Source of the DNA: Chloroflexota bacterium
GTDB lineage: Bacteria; Chloroflexota; Anaerolineae; Caldilineales; Caldilineaceae
Assembly (NCBI GenBank): GCA_003577005.1
Contig: QEUW01000127.1
Location: forward strand, 1 to 22,856
Direction: 5' to 3'
DNA: 22,856 nucleotides
The notes under the pieces are model-generated. The model was not told the DNA's origin. It was given only the letters and a program-made list of their open reading frames with translations, and ran no database searches. Positions 14,271-20,993 of this stretch are shown one piece after another (within the stretch, counting starts at the first letter, position 1; every line of letters begins with the position of its first letter). The translations under genes were made by a program, and so were the position numbers.

Positions 14271-15734
14271 TCACCCACTCTCCCCCAGCGGTGCGGGATA
14301 CATCCGCTGCCAGCCTTCCTTGCCGAATTCCGCATCACCGGAGAGGCTGTCGGTGGTATAGAGACGTTTGTCGGCGTGCGATTGGGTCAACGAGCGCATG
14401 ACTTCGGTTGTTAGCAATGTGTCGAGTTGATGATAGCGTTTGCGGTGCGCCGGGTGGTGGATCAGATTGCGCTGTTCGGTGGGATCATCCGCCAGGTTGA
14501 AGAGCAACTGTTCGCCCGTGCTGTACTTGGCCAGCTTCCAGACGCCATCATAGACCATCCAACCATCGGAGGTGGCGCCGACGAGGAATTTGCGGCGGCG
14601 CTCGTGGGGGCTAGCGACACCCGGCAGCGGGATCGAATCAAGCGGCGCGGGAGCGGCGCAGCCGGCACAGTGCAGGAGCGTCGCCGTGATGTCGAGCAAT
14701 TCAACCAGGTCGTCACATGTTGCGGCGCCGCTCATGTCTGGTTCGTGGACGATGAGCGGCACATGGATACTCGTTTCGAAAAAGCTGCCCTTGCCGATGA
14801 GGTTGTGGTCCCCCAGATAGTCGCCGTGGTCGCTGGCAAAGAGAACGACCGTGTTTTCCGCCAGCCCCATCTCGTCTAGCGTCGCGAGGATTGCCCCTAC
14901 CTCGTGGTCGATCTGGTGAACCAGGGCGGCGTAGTGGGTGCGGATCTTACGTTTGTGTTCGGCGGTAAACTCGGTGTAGTCCACACCGTTCCAGGGACGC
15001 CGGTTGCCGTCGATGTTGCGTTGGCGGAGCAGGGGGGCAGCGCCGAACGCTTCCGGGATGGCCGCCGGCATCGCGTCTGGGTCAATCTGCTGCAGAAATT
15101 CCTCGTTCGGGTCATAAGGGCAGTGGGGGCCAGGAAAGCCGACCATGAGGGCAAAGGGCGCCTCCCGCCCATAGGTGCGCAAAAAACGGCATGCCTCCTG
15201 CCCGACAAAGTGGTCAACCGATAACTCCCAGGGGAGCCGGTTGACGATGGCGCCGCGATTTCCATAATAACCTTCGTGTTCGTTGCCGTGCAGTTTGCGG
15301 TGGCCGTGGTCGCGCAAAAAGTGATAGTAATCATCGCGGATGTGCAGCCAGCGTTTGTCTTCGGCAATGACGCGATACTGGAAGCCTAGCCGGTCATCCC
15401 ACGGGTAAAAGTGCATTTTGCCGACCGCAGCGGTGTAATAGCCGTTGGCCGAGAGCAGTTCCGGCCAGGTGGGCATGCCGCAGGAGGCGTGGTCGGGTCG
15501 CAGCCAGAGGCCGTTGTCGGTCACGCCGGTGCGGATCGCACTGTAGCCGGTGAGCAGAGAGGCCCGCGCCGGCACACAGATCGGCGACGTGGAATAGGCG
15601 CGATTGTAGCGGACTCCCTGTGCAGCAATGCGGTCAATATTGGGTGTCGAAACGAAGTCAGCGCCGTAACAGCCAAGAAAGTCCGCCCGCAACTGGTCGG
15701 GCATGAGAAAGAGCAGGTTGGGCCGTTGCGCCAT
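14271..15734 (-). CDS. sulfatase family hydrolase (type I, formylglycine-dependent)
   Basis: 487 residues from the ATG at 15734, preceded by AGGAGG; an in-frame GTG two codons earlier falls inside that site. The N-terminus PNLLFLMPDQLRADFLGCYG carries the metal Asp (residue 13). SPICVPARASLLTG at 51-64 holds the CxPxR motif whose Cys53 is converted to formylglycine. FASDHGDYLGDHNLIGKG near residue 305 gives the second metal site. These are the defining features of type I sulfatases, arylsulfatase/choline-sulfatase-like. No signal peptide is visible, so it is probably cytoplasmic and acts on an imported sulfate ester. A maturase gene is not in the window. It follows the Nudix gene (76 nt) and precedes the creatininase gene on the same strand. 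Confidence 0.93.
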   Translation of the reverse strand: MAQRPNLLFLMPDQLRADFLGCYGADFVSTPNIDRIAAQGVRYNRAYSTSPICVPARASLLTGYSAIRTGVTDNGLWLRPDHASCGMPTWPELLSANGYYTAAVGKMHFYPWDDRLGFQYRVIAEDKRWLHIRDDYYHFLRDHGHRKLHGNEHEGYYGNRGAIVNRLPWELSVDHFVGQEACRFLRTYGREAPFALMVGFPGPHCPYDPNEEFLQQIDPDAMPAAIPEAFGAAPLLRQRNIDGNRRPWNGVDYTEFTAEHKRKIRTHYAALVHQIDHEVGAILATLDEMGLAENTVVLFASDHGDYLGDHNLIGKGSFFETSIHVPLIVHEPDMSGAATCDDLVELLDITATLLHCAGCAAPAPLDSIPLPGVASPHERRRKFLVGATSDGWMVYDGVWKLAKYSTGEQLLFNLADDPTEQRNLIHHPAHRKRYHQLDTLLTTEVMRSLTQSHADKRLYTTDSLSGDAEFGKEGWQRMYPAPLGESG

Positions 15735-15809
15735 TTCCACCTCCTGTTAGTCAGGTTGCCGGTTGGTAATGATTCAGCCTAACGACGATGTTGATCGAGT
15801 ACAGAACGG

Positions 15810-16280
15810 TCACCAGCCCTTTGCCAGGCGGATTGGCTCCGCCCGCCGGATCGACTGGGCGGTCCACGGCGGCGTTTTGGGGTGGGCGAGTATCTCTTCT
15901 GCTGTGAGCCACTCGACGCTTGCGACTTCGTCAGGGTGGCCCGGTGCAATGTCACCCTCTTGATAGCGGCAGAGCAGCACGATATCCACCACCGATTCGC
16001 CAGCGCCAAAGGACTTGCTCTCGACGTAGGCTATCTCGCCAGTGATGGTGATGCCTGTCTCTTCGAGCACTTCGCGCCGCGCCGTCACCTCCAATACATC
16101 CAATACATCGTCAAGCGGGCCCTCGTATTCCACCTTGCCACCGGGGAAACTGAGCGTCCCCGCCGCATGAGCCTCGCGCTCGCTGCGAACGACCATCAAG
16201 TAACGGCCATCCTTGACGACTGCGGCTTCGACATTGACAATAAAGAGCGTTGCCAAGAAGGTCTCGGAATCAGTAGCCAT
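15810..16280 (-). CDS. Nudix hydrolase with an insertion in the Nudix box
   Basis: 156 residues with a Nudix fold: GRYLMVVRSEREAHAAGTLS leads into the box PGGKVEYEG..RREVLEETGI, and WLTAEEILAHPKT lies near the C-terminus. Nudix enzymes cleave nucleoside diphosphates linked to another moiety, using the REUxEE acids seen here. The segment between GGKVE and RREVLEE is longer than the usual pattern and contains VLDVLE, encoded by a perfect 9-bp tandem duplication (16091-16099 and 16100-16108). The substrate is unknown. The ATG at 16280 has no ribosome site. A TACAAT sequence only 6 nt upstream suggests either a leaderless message or a poor start. Confidence 0.85.
   Translation of the reverse strand: MATDSETFLATLFIVNVEAAVVKDGRYLMVVRSEREAHAAGTLSFPGGKVEYEGPLDDVLDVLEVTARREVLEETGITITGEIAYVESKSFGAGESVVDIVLLCRYQEGDIAPGHPDEVASVEWLTAEEILAHPKTPPWTAQSIRRAEPIRLAKGW
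16091..16108. repeat. 9-bp tandem duplication inside the Nudix box
   Basis: CCAATACAT occurs twice directly in tandem (16091-16099, 16100-16108). On the coding (minus) strand this adds three residues to the loop between the GGKVE and RREVLEE parts of the Nudix box, without breaking the frame. Confidence 0.9.
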
Positions 16281-16329
16281 GCATGTATTGTACCACGTTC
16301 AGAGTCCATGCTGAACTGGCGTTATTCGC

Positions 16330-16434
16330 ATGGGTGTGATGAGCGCTAAAGAAACGGCAGAAAATGCAAAATTGCTCACAGAGATGCGGGAACGAATCGA
16401 CCTATATTTGCGTCAGAAGAAGAGATCAAAGTAG
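16330..16434 (+). CDS. possible 34-aa ORF
   Basis: An ATG at 16330 (or 16339) opens a frame of 34 codons ending TAG at 16432-16434. The product (MSAKETAENAKLLTEMRERI, DLYLRQKKRSK) is charged and helical, with a basic tail, and differs from shadow translations by its even composition. A ribosome site is not evident. I recognise no family. It may be a small protein or the end of a degraded gene. It lies in the divergent spacer between the Nudix and LysM-hydrolase genes, next to a hairpin. Confidence 0.3.
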   Translation: MGVMSAKETAENAKLLTEMRERIDLYLRQKKRSK

Positions 16435-16442
16435 CTGGTTGT

Positions 16443-16478
16443 AGAGACGTTGCAATGGACTAGAAATGCAACGTCTCT
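16443..16478. repeat. 12-bp perfect inverted repeat AGAGACGTTGCA/TGCAACGTCTCT
   Basis: AGAGACGTTGCA (16443-16454) pairs with TGCAACGTCTCT (16467-16478) across a 12-nt loop. It follows the small ORF stop by 9 nt and precedes the LysM-hydrolase start by about 30 nt. No strong T run follows. Confidence 0.85.
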
Positions 16479-16509
16479 GTGTCTGTTGTCTGTTCCTGTG
16501 GAATGCCCA

Positions 16510-17958
16510 ATGACCAATCAAAAATCAACCTTGTTCGTCCTGGTAGGGGCGCTGGCGCTGCTGCTGACCTTGCTTCCGGTCGTGGCGAGCGCACAACCCG
16601 GCGCGGGCTGCGCCGCCGATGTCACCGTCCAGTCTGGTGACACATTATCCGCGCTGGCAGCGCGTCACCTGGGGAATTTGAGCGCCTATAACGCAATCGT
16701 CGAGGCGACCAACGCACGCGCAGCGGCGGATGCTACCTATGCGCGGATCACCGACCCCAATACCATCGCCGTGGGGATGAAGCTTTGCATTCCGGCAGCC
16801 GGGTTTACTGCCAATGAGGGCGGCCCGGTGTCGGTACCCGTCACCCAACAGCCAGCCAACACGCCCACGCCCGCCGGCCCGCCGACGGCCACACCGCCGC
16901 CGACAGCGACCCCAGCCGGTCGCGTGGCTGTGGGCGACCTCCACTCGCTGACCATCGAGTGGGCCCGTGCGCAATCTTATCCCGGCAGCGAGATCGTTGT
17001 CGAACAAGTGTTGACACCTGGGGCGAATTATCAGCGTTATCTCACCTCCTACCGCTCTGAGGGGTTGAAGATTTACGCCCTGCTCACCGTGCCCAATGGT
17101 CCCAAACCGGCGACTGGCTGGCCGGCCATTATCTTCAATCATGGCTATATTCCGCCCGAACAATATCGCACCACCGAGCGTTATGTGGCGTACGTCGATG
17201 GCTTTGCCCGCAACGGCTACATCGTCTTCCGGCCCGACTATCGCGGCCATGGCTTTTCAGAGGGAGAAGCAACCGGCGGTTACGGCACGCCTGATTACAC
17301 CATCGATGCGCTCAATGCCGTGGCTGCGGTCAAACAATATGCTGATACGGACCCTAACCGCATCGGGATGTGGGGTCACTCGATGGGCGGCCACATTACG
17401 CTGCGTTCGATGGTCATCAGCGACGACATCAAGGTGGGGGTGATCTGGGCGGGTGTCGTGGCCTCCTACCCTGACCTGCTCAACAACTGGCGTCGCTCCT
17501 CTCCCAATCCGGCCCCGCCCGCGGTCAGTTCCAGTGCGCGGCGCTGGCGAGAAGTACTGACACGAGAATATGGCACGCCCGAGGAAAATCCTGAATTCTG
17601 GGCTTCGATCTCGGCCAATAGCTATCTGGCAGACATTTCGGGTCCCATTCAACTCCACCACGGCACCAATGACGAGAGTGTACCCTTAAACTTTTCGGCC
17701 TGGCTCAAAGAGCAGATGGACGCCGCTGAGAAGACCGCCGAATACTATGTCTACGAGGGCGATAACCATAACCTCTCGGTCAACTTCAATACAGCCATGG
17801 CGCGGTCGGTCGAGTTCTTTGATCGCTATTTGAAACCGAGACTCCATGCAGATCGGCGCCGTCTTTCCCCAAACCGAATTTGGCAACGACCCGGCGGCCA
17901 TTCGCGACTATGCCCAGACTATCGAAGGGATGGGGTACAGCCATGTGCTGGCCTATGA
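16510..17958 (+). CDS. secreted LysM-alpha/beta hydrolase, C-terminus read through into next gene
   Basis: The ATG at 16510 starts a signal peptide (MTNQKSTLFVLVGALALLL, then VVASAQ). Next come a LysM-like domain (about 35-98, VQSGDTLSALAARHLGNLSA), a Thr/Pro linker (PTPAGPPTATPPPTATP) and an alpha/beta-hydrolase domain of the dienelactone-hydrolase or S9-peptidase type. Its nucleophile motif is GMWGHSMGGHITL (Ser near residue 290), the acid is HHGTNDESVPLNF and the His is EGDNHNLS. It is therefore exported, probably retained on cell-wall glycan, and hydrolyses an unknown ester or peptide. The domain ends naturally near FFDRYLKP (about 17838). The following 40 or so codons are Arg-rich and overlap the next gene by 113 nt in another frame, suggesting loss of the original stop. 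An in-frame upstream start at 16450 lies in the hairpin and is not used. Confidence 0.85.
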   Translation: MTNQKSTLFVLVGALALLLTLLPVVASAQPGAGCAADVTVQSGDTLSALAARHLGNLSAYNAIVEATNARAAADATYARITDPNTIAVGMKLCIPAAGFTANEGGPVSVPVTQQPANTPTPAGPPTATPPPTATPAGRVAVGDLHSLTIEWARAQSYPGSEIVVEQVLTPGANYQRYLTSYRSEGLKIYALLTVPNGPKPATGWPAIIFNHGYIPPEQYRTTERYVAYVDGFARNGYIVFRPDYRGHGFSEGEATGGYGTPDYTIDALNAVAAVKQYADTDPNRIGMWGHSMGGHITLRSMVISDDIKVGVIWAGVVASYPDLLNNWRRSSPNPAPPAVSSSARRWREVLTREYGTPEENPEFWASISANSYLADISGPIQLHHGTNDESVPLNFSAWLKEQMDAAEKTAEYYVYEGDNHNLSVNFNTAMARSVEFFDRYLKPRLHADRRRLSPNRIWQRPGGHSRLCPDYRRDGVQPCAGL

Positions 17959-18715
17959 CCACGTGCTCGGCGCCAACCCCAACCGGCCCGGCGGCTGGCA
18001 GGGGCGACCCTACACCCATCAATCTCCCTTTCATGAGCCGTTTGTGCTGTTCAGCTTTATGGCGGCTGTCACAACAAAACTCGGCTTTGCCACCGGCATC
18101 ATCATCCTGCCGCAACGGCAGACCGCGCTGGTTGCCAAACAGGCGGCCACGCTCGATGTACTGAGCGGTGGGCGGCTGCGGCTGGGCATCGGCATCGGCT
18201 GGAACGAAGTGGAGTACATCAGCCTCAACGAGAATTTCCACAACCGGGGCAAACGCGTCGAGGAGCAGGTGGACCTGTTACAAAAGCTGTGGACGCAAGA
18301 ACTGGTCACCTACGAAGGGCGCTGGCACACCATCCCCGACGCAGGGATCAACCCGCTGCCGGTGCAACGGCCGATCCCCATCTGGTTTGGCGGCCACGCC
18401 GAGGCGGTCATGCGGCGGATCGCCCGCAGTGGCGCCGGGTGGATGCCCAACTTCCGCACCGTGGCCGATGCGCAGCCTGCGCTGGAGATATTGGATCGCT
18501 ATCTTGCCGAGGCCGGTCGCAGCCGCGCCGAGATCGGCATCGAACCGCGGGTCAGCTATGGGGACGGCAACGTAGAACGCTGGCGGAAGTTGATAGCAGA
18601 GTGGCAGGCTGTGGGCGCCACCCATCTGACAGTCAACACCATGGGCGCCGGTTTTGCGAGACCGGCGCAGCACATCGAAGCCCTCCGCCACTTTGCGCAG
18701 GAGATAATGCAATAA
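17846..18715 (+). CDS. LLM class (probably F420-dependent) oxidoreductase, TIGR03619-like
   Basis: 289 residues beginning MQIGAVFPQTEFGNDPAAIR, the usual first strand of the family. Further motifs are YSHVLAYDHVLGA, FMAAVTTKLGFATGIIILPQ, RQTALVAKQAATLDVLSGGR, LRLGIGIGWNEVEYISLNEN and RPIPIWFGGHAEAVMRRIAR. The order and spacing match the LLM-class F420-dependent oxidoreductases of the TIGR03619 type, which act on varied organic substrates; F420 use is inferred. Its start lies inside the 3' end of the upstream hydrolase frame (113-nt overlap), with no strong ribosome site, so translation may be coupled. The next gene begins 14 nt downstream. Confidence 0.9.
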   Translation: MQIGAVFPQTEFGNDPAAIRDYAQTIEGMGYSHVLAYDHVLGANPNRPGGWQGRPYTHQSPFHEPFVLFSFMAAVTTKLGFATGIIILPQRQTALVAKQAATLDVLSGGRLRLGIGIGWNEVEYISLNENFHNRGKRVEEQVDLLQKLWTQELVTYEGRWHTIPDAGINPLPVQRPIPIWFGGHAEAVMRRIARSGAGWMPNFRTVADAQPALEILDRYLAEAGRSRAEIGIEPRVSYGDGNVERWRKLIAEWQAVGATHLTVNTMGAGFARPAQHIEALRHFAQEIMQ

Positions 18716-18729
18716 ACGAGAGCGGGCCT

Positions 18730-19596
18730 TTGCGGATCATCATCCTGCTTCTCCTGGCCGGTGGGGTGCTCTATGCGCTTTATGTGGGCTACTTTTTTAC
18801 GGCCCAGCGGAGCATCCTCTTTCCCCGCCATTTGAACTTTGGGCGAGATGGACCTGCGCCCGCGGTTGGCGGGCTGGAAACAATCTGGCTCACCACCAGC
18901 CAGGGCCAGGTTGAAGCGTGGTATCTGCCCCCCTTGGGTGATGGCGTGACGGCTCCAGCCCCGCTCATGATCATCTCCCATGGCAATGCGGAACGGATCG
19001 ATGATTGGGTTGCGCCGGTTACAGGGTTGCGGCGCATGGGCATCGGTGTGCTGTTGGTCGAATATCCCGGTTACGGCCGTTCCCAGGGCCACCCAACGCA
19101 GGCGAGCATTGGCGAAGCGTTGGTGGCCGCCTATGATCTGATCATCGACCATCCGCAGGTGAACCCTGACGCCATTATCCTTTTTGGGCGTTCGGTAGGG
19201 GGTGGGGCAGCGGCGGCGTTGGCGGCCCAGCGACCTTCGGCTGCGCTCATCCTCTTTTCTTCGTTTACAAGTGTGCGCGCTCTGGCAGTGAGCTACGGGT
19301 TGCCCGGCCTTGCCGTGCGCGACCCGTTCGATGTGCTGAGCGTGGTGCGCACCTATCCGAACCCGGTGCTGATTCTGCATGGGCAACACGACCGCACAAT
19401 CCCGTACACGCATGGTTTGGCGCTGCATGCTGCCGCAGCTAATGGGGAGCTGATCACTTATGCGTGTGGTCATAACGATTGTATCAGAGATTGGGATCGC
19501 TTCTGGGAGGAGTTACGCCCATTTTTGACCCGTGCAGGGGTCTCGCAAGCGTTGGAGCGTGCGGGGAATAAAGGTTCAGTTGCGCCCAAAGGATAG
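18730..19596 (+). CDS. membrane-anchored alpha/beta hydrolase (ABHD13/BEM46-like)
   Basis: 288 residues from TTG at 18730 (MRIIILLLLAGGVLYALYVG), which gives a clean N-terminal membrane anchor followed by FFTAQRSILFPRH, a common start of the BEM46/YqkD-like family. The frame is open far upstream, but that part overlaps the LLM gene and is not real. Catalytic triad: GRSVGGGAAA (Ser in GxSxG), HGQHDRTIPYTHG (Asp) and YACGHNDCIRD (His). MIISHGNAERIDDW fits the oxyanion-hole loop. The active domain should face the outside. A GAGAGCGGG stretch about 5 nt before the TTG may serve as ribosome site. The substrate is unknown. It forms a tight group with the two genes upstream. Confidence 0.85.
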   Translation: MRIIILLLLAGGVLYALYVGYFFTAQRSILFPRHLNFGRDGPAPAVGGLETIWLTTSQGQVEAWYLPPLGDGVTAPAPLMIISHGNAERIDDWVAPVTGLRRMGIGVLLVEYPGYGRSQGHPTQASIGEALVAAYDLIIDHPQVNPDAIILFGRSVGGGAAAALAAQRPSAALILFSSFTSVRALAVSYGLPGLAVRDPFDVLSVVRTYPNPVLILHGQHDRTIPYTHGLALHAAAANGELITYACGHNDCIRDWDRFWEELRPFLTRAGVSQALERAGNKGSVAPKG

Positions 19597-19611
19597 ATAC
19601 TTTTTTCCCAC

Positions 19612-19640
19612 TTGACGCCGCCCCTATTCTGCAATACAGT
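19612..19640 (+). promoter_or_regulatory. putative sigma-70 promoter for the PhyH gene
   Basis: TTGACG (19612-19617) and TACAGT (19635-19640) are separated by 17 nt. They lie in the 90-nt gap after the hydrolase stop and about 47 nt before the PhyH ATG, so the PhyH gene probably has its own promoter. Confidence 0.45.
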
Positions 19641-19686
19641 GTCGATATTGCTACTAGCCAGCTAAAAAATCAGAGAAGGAAGCAAC

Positions 19687-20700
19687 ATGTTACCGAGAAT
19701 CAACGGCACCTCAACCCAGGATCACAATCCAACCCACCCCTGGCTCGGCGATCTGCCCCCCTATCGCGTCAAGGTGGATGAGTACAAACACTACTGGCGC
19801 AACGGTTACCTCATTGTGCGAGGATTGGTAGCTTCTGAAGATATTGCCGCCATGCAGCCCTTCGCCATGGATCTCCTGCATGGGCGCATCGCCATCCCCG
19901 GGGCGCCGCCGCCGGCGAGCCAGGAGCCGCAGGAACTCTACCGGCGCTTCTCGCGCATCCACATGTTGCACCGGCAGTTCGAGCCCGCTGAGCGTTATCT
20001 GCTCTACCCACGCGTGCTCGATGTGCTCCAGGCGCTTATGGGGCCGGATGTGCTGGCGCTCCAGACGATGCTCTTTTTCAACCCGCCGGGGCAGGGCGGC
20101 CAGGGCTGGCACCAGGACGCCTATTACATTACCACCTATCCCGAAACGCTCATCGGTGTCTGGATTGCGTTAGACCGGGCCGACGAGGAGAACGGCTGTC
20201 TCTATGTCACCCCCGGTTCGCATACCGAGCCGATCTACCCGACGCCTGAGCGCGACCACCTCTATGCAGAAGAGGCGTTTGACGATCTGGGCACGGTGCA
20301 GAATGTCAGTTCGCTGGATGAAGAAGCAAACACGCTGACCAAAGTGGCCCGGAGCTATCCCGACCCCATCCCCTGTATCGTAGAGCCGGGTGACGTGATC
20401 TTCTTTCACAGCCATCTGCTGCACCGATCCTATCCCAACCGGACGGTGGATCGCTTCCGCCGGGCGTTTGTCTCGCACTACTGCAATGCCCGTTCGTGGG
20501 TGCCGTGGAACCATGGTACGGCATGGGAAGGGCCAGCGGCTAACTATTTGCATATCCTTGCGCGTGGCCGGACGCATCTCCCCTTTGCCCAGCCAAAGTT
20601 TGCTACACCCTGCGCCGCGCTCAATCCGCAGATGGATGACGATCAGGCCGATGGCCGTATGGTGGGAAGTGAGAATGGGGATATGGTCTTCGTGCGGTAG
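19687..20700 (+). CDS. phytanoyl-CoA dioxygenase (PhyH) family protein
   Basis: 337 residues. GWHQDAYYITTYPE holds the HxD part of the 2-His-1-carboxylate iron site (His142, Asp144), and HSHLLHRSYPNRTVDRFRRA holds the distal His (about His246) and the Arg that binds 2-oxoglutarate. VWIALDRADEENGCLYVTPG SH is the typical strand between them. Members are Fe(II)/2-oxoglutarate oxygenases that hydroxylate varied substrates; true phytanoyl-CoA activity is rare in bacteria, so the substrate is unknown. The ATG follows GAAGGA at a good distance, and a promoter lies just upstream. It may act with the neighbouring LLM enzymes and hydrolases in oxidative catabolism. No oddities of length or motif were seen. 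Confidence 0.92.
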   Translation: MLPRINGTSTQDHNPTHPWLGDLPPYRVKVDEYKHYWRNGYLIVRGLVASEDIAAMQPFAMDLLHGRIAIPGAPPPASQEPQELYRRFSRIHMLHRQFEPAERYLLYPRVLDVLQALMGPDVLALQTMLFFNPPGQGGQGWHQDAYYITTYPETLIGVWIALDRADEENGCLYVTPGSHTEPIYPTPERDHLYAEEAFDDLGTVQNVSSLDEEANTLTKVARSYPDPIPCIVEPGDVIFFHSHLLHRSYPNRTVDRFRRAFVSHYCNARSWVPWNHGTAWEGPAANYLHILARGRTHLPFAQPKFATPCAALNPQMDDDQADGRMVGSENGDMVFVR

Positions 20701-20993
20701 CCAAATCGGCGAGAAATTGCAAGCAAATTGACATGTGAATCATGGGCCGATCGGACAGGAAGGGCGTAGACAACCGGAATCGGCCTGTGCTATGATGGAG
20801 TGGGACAAATGGTCCGGTCTGGCTAGCCAGGCACCAAGAGCCCCATCGCCTGTGCGCTGTTTGCGTTCTGACGGCGCTATGGGCGTTATCACAACCCCGC
20901 TAAGCTGCGCCGCGCCGAACCTTTTCCCACCCTGTGCAATTCTCGGTCACTGAATGTGCCAACGGCTGGCAAGAAGGAATGGTATCTCTATCG
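20701..20993 (+). promoter_or_regulatory. intergenic region with promoter for the pseudokinase gene
   Basis: TAGACA (20767-20772) and TATGAT (20791-20796) are separated by 18 nt, and TGC directly before the -10 makes an extended -10. This is a good promoter candidate, giving a leader of about 190 nt before the pseudokinase start. A TTGACA at 20728 has no -10 partner at the right distance. Nothing else recognisable is present in this spacer. Confidence 0.45.

Noticed and set aside
18289..18729. upstream extension of the membrane-anchored hydrolase frame
   Set aside because: It overlaps the LLM gene in another frame and reads as Arg/His-rich shadow; the real protein starts at the TTG before the membrane anchor.
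20728..20733. TTGACA box after the PhyH gene
   Set aside because: No acceptable -10 at 16-18 nt. The TAGACA/TATGAT pair further on is a better promoter.
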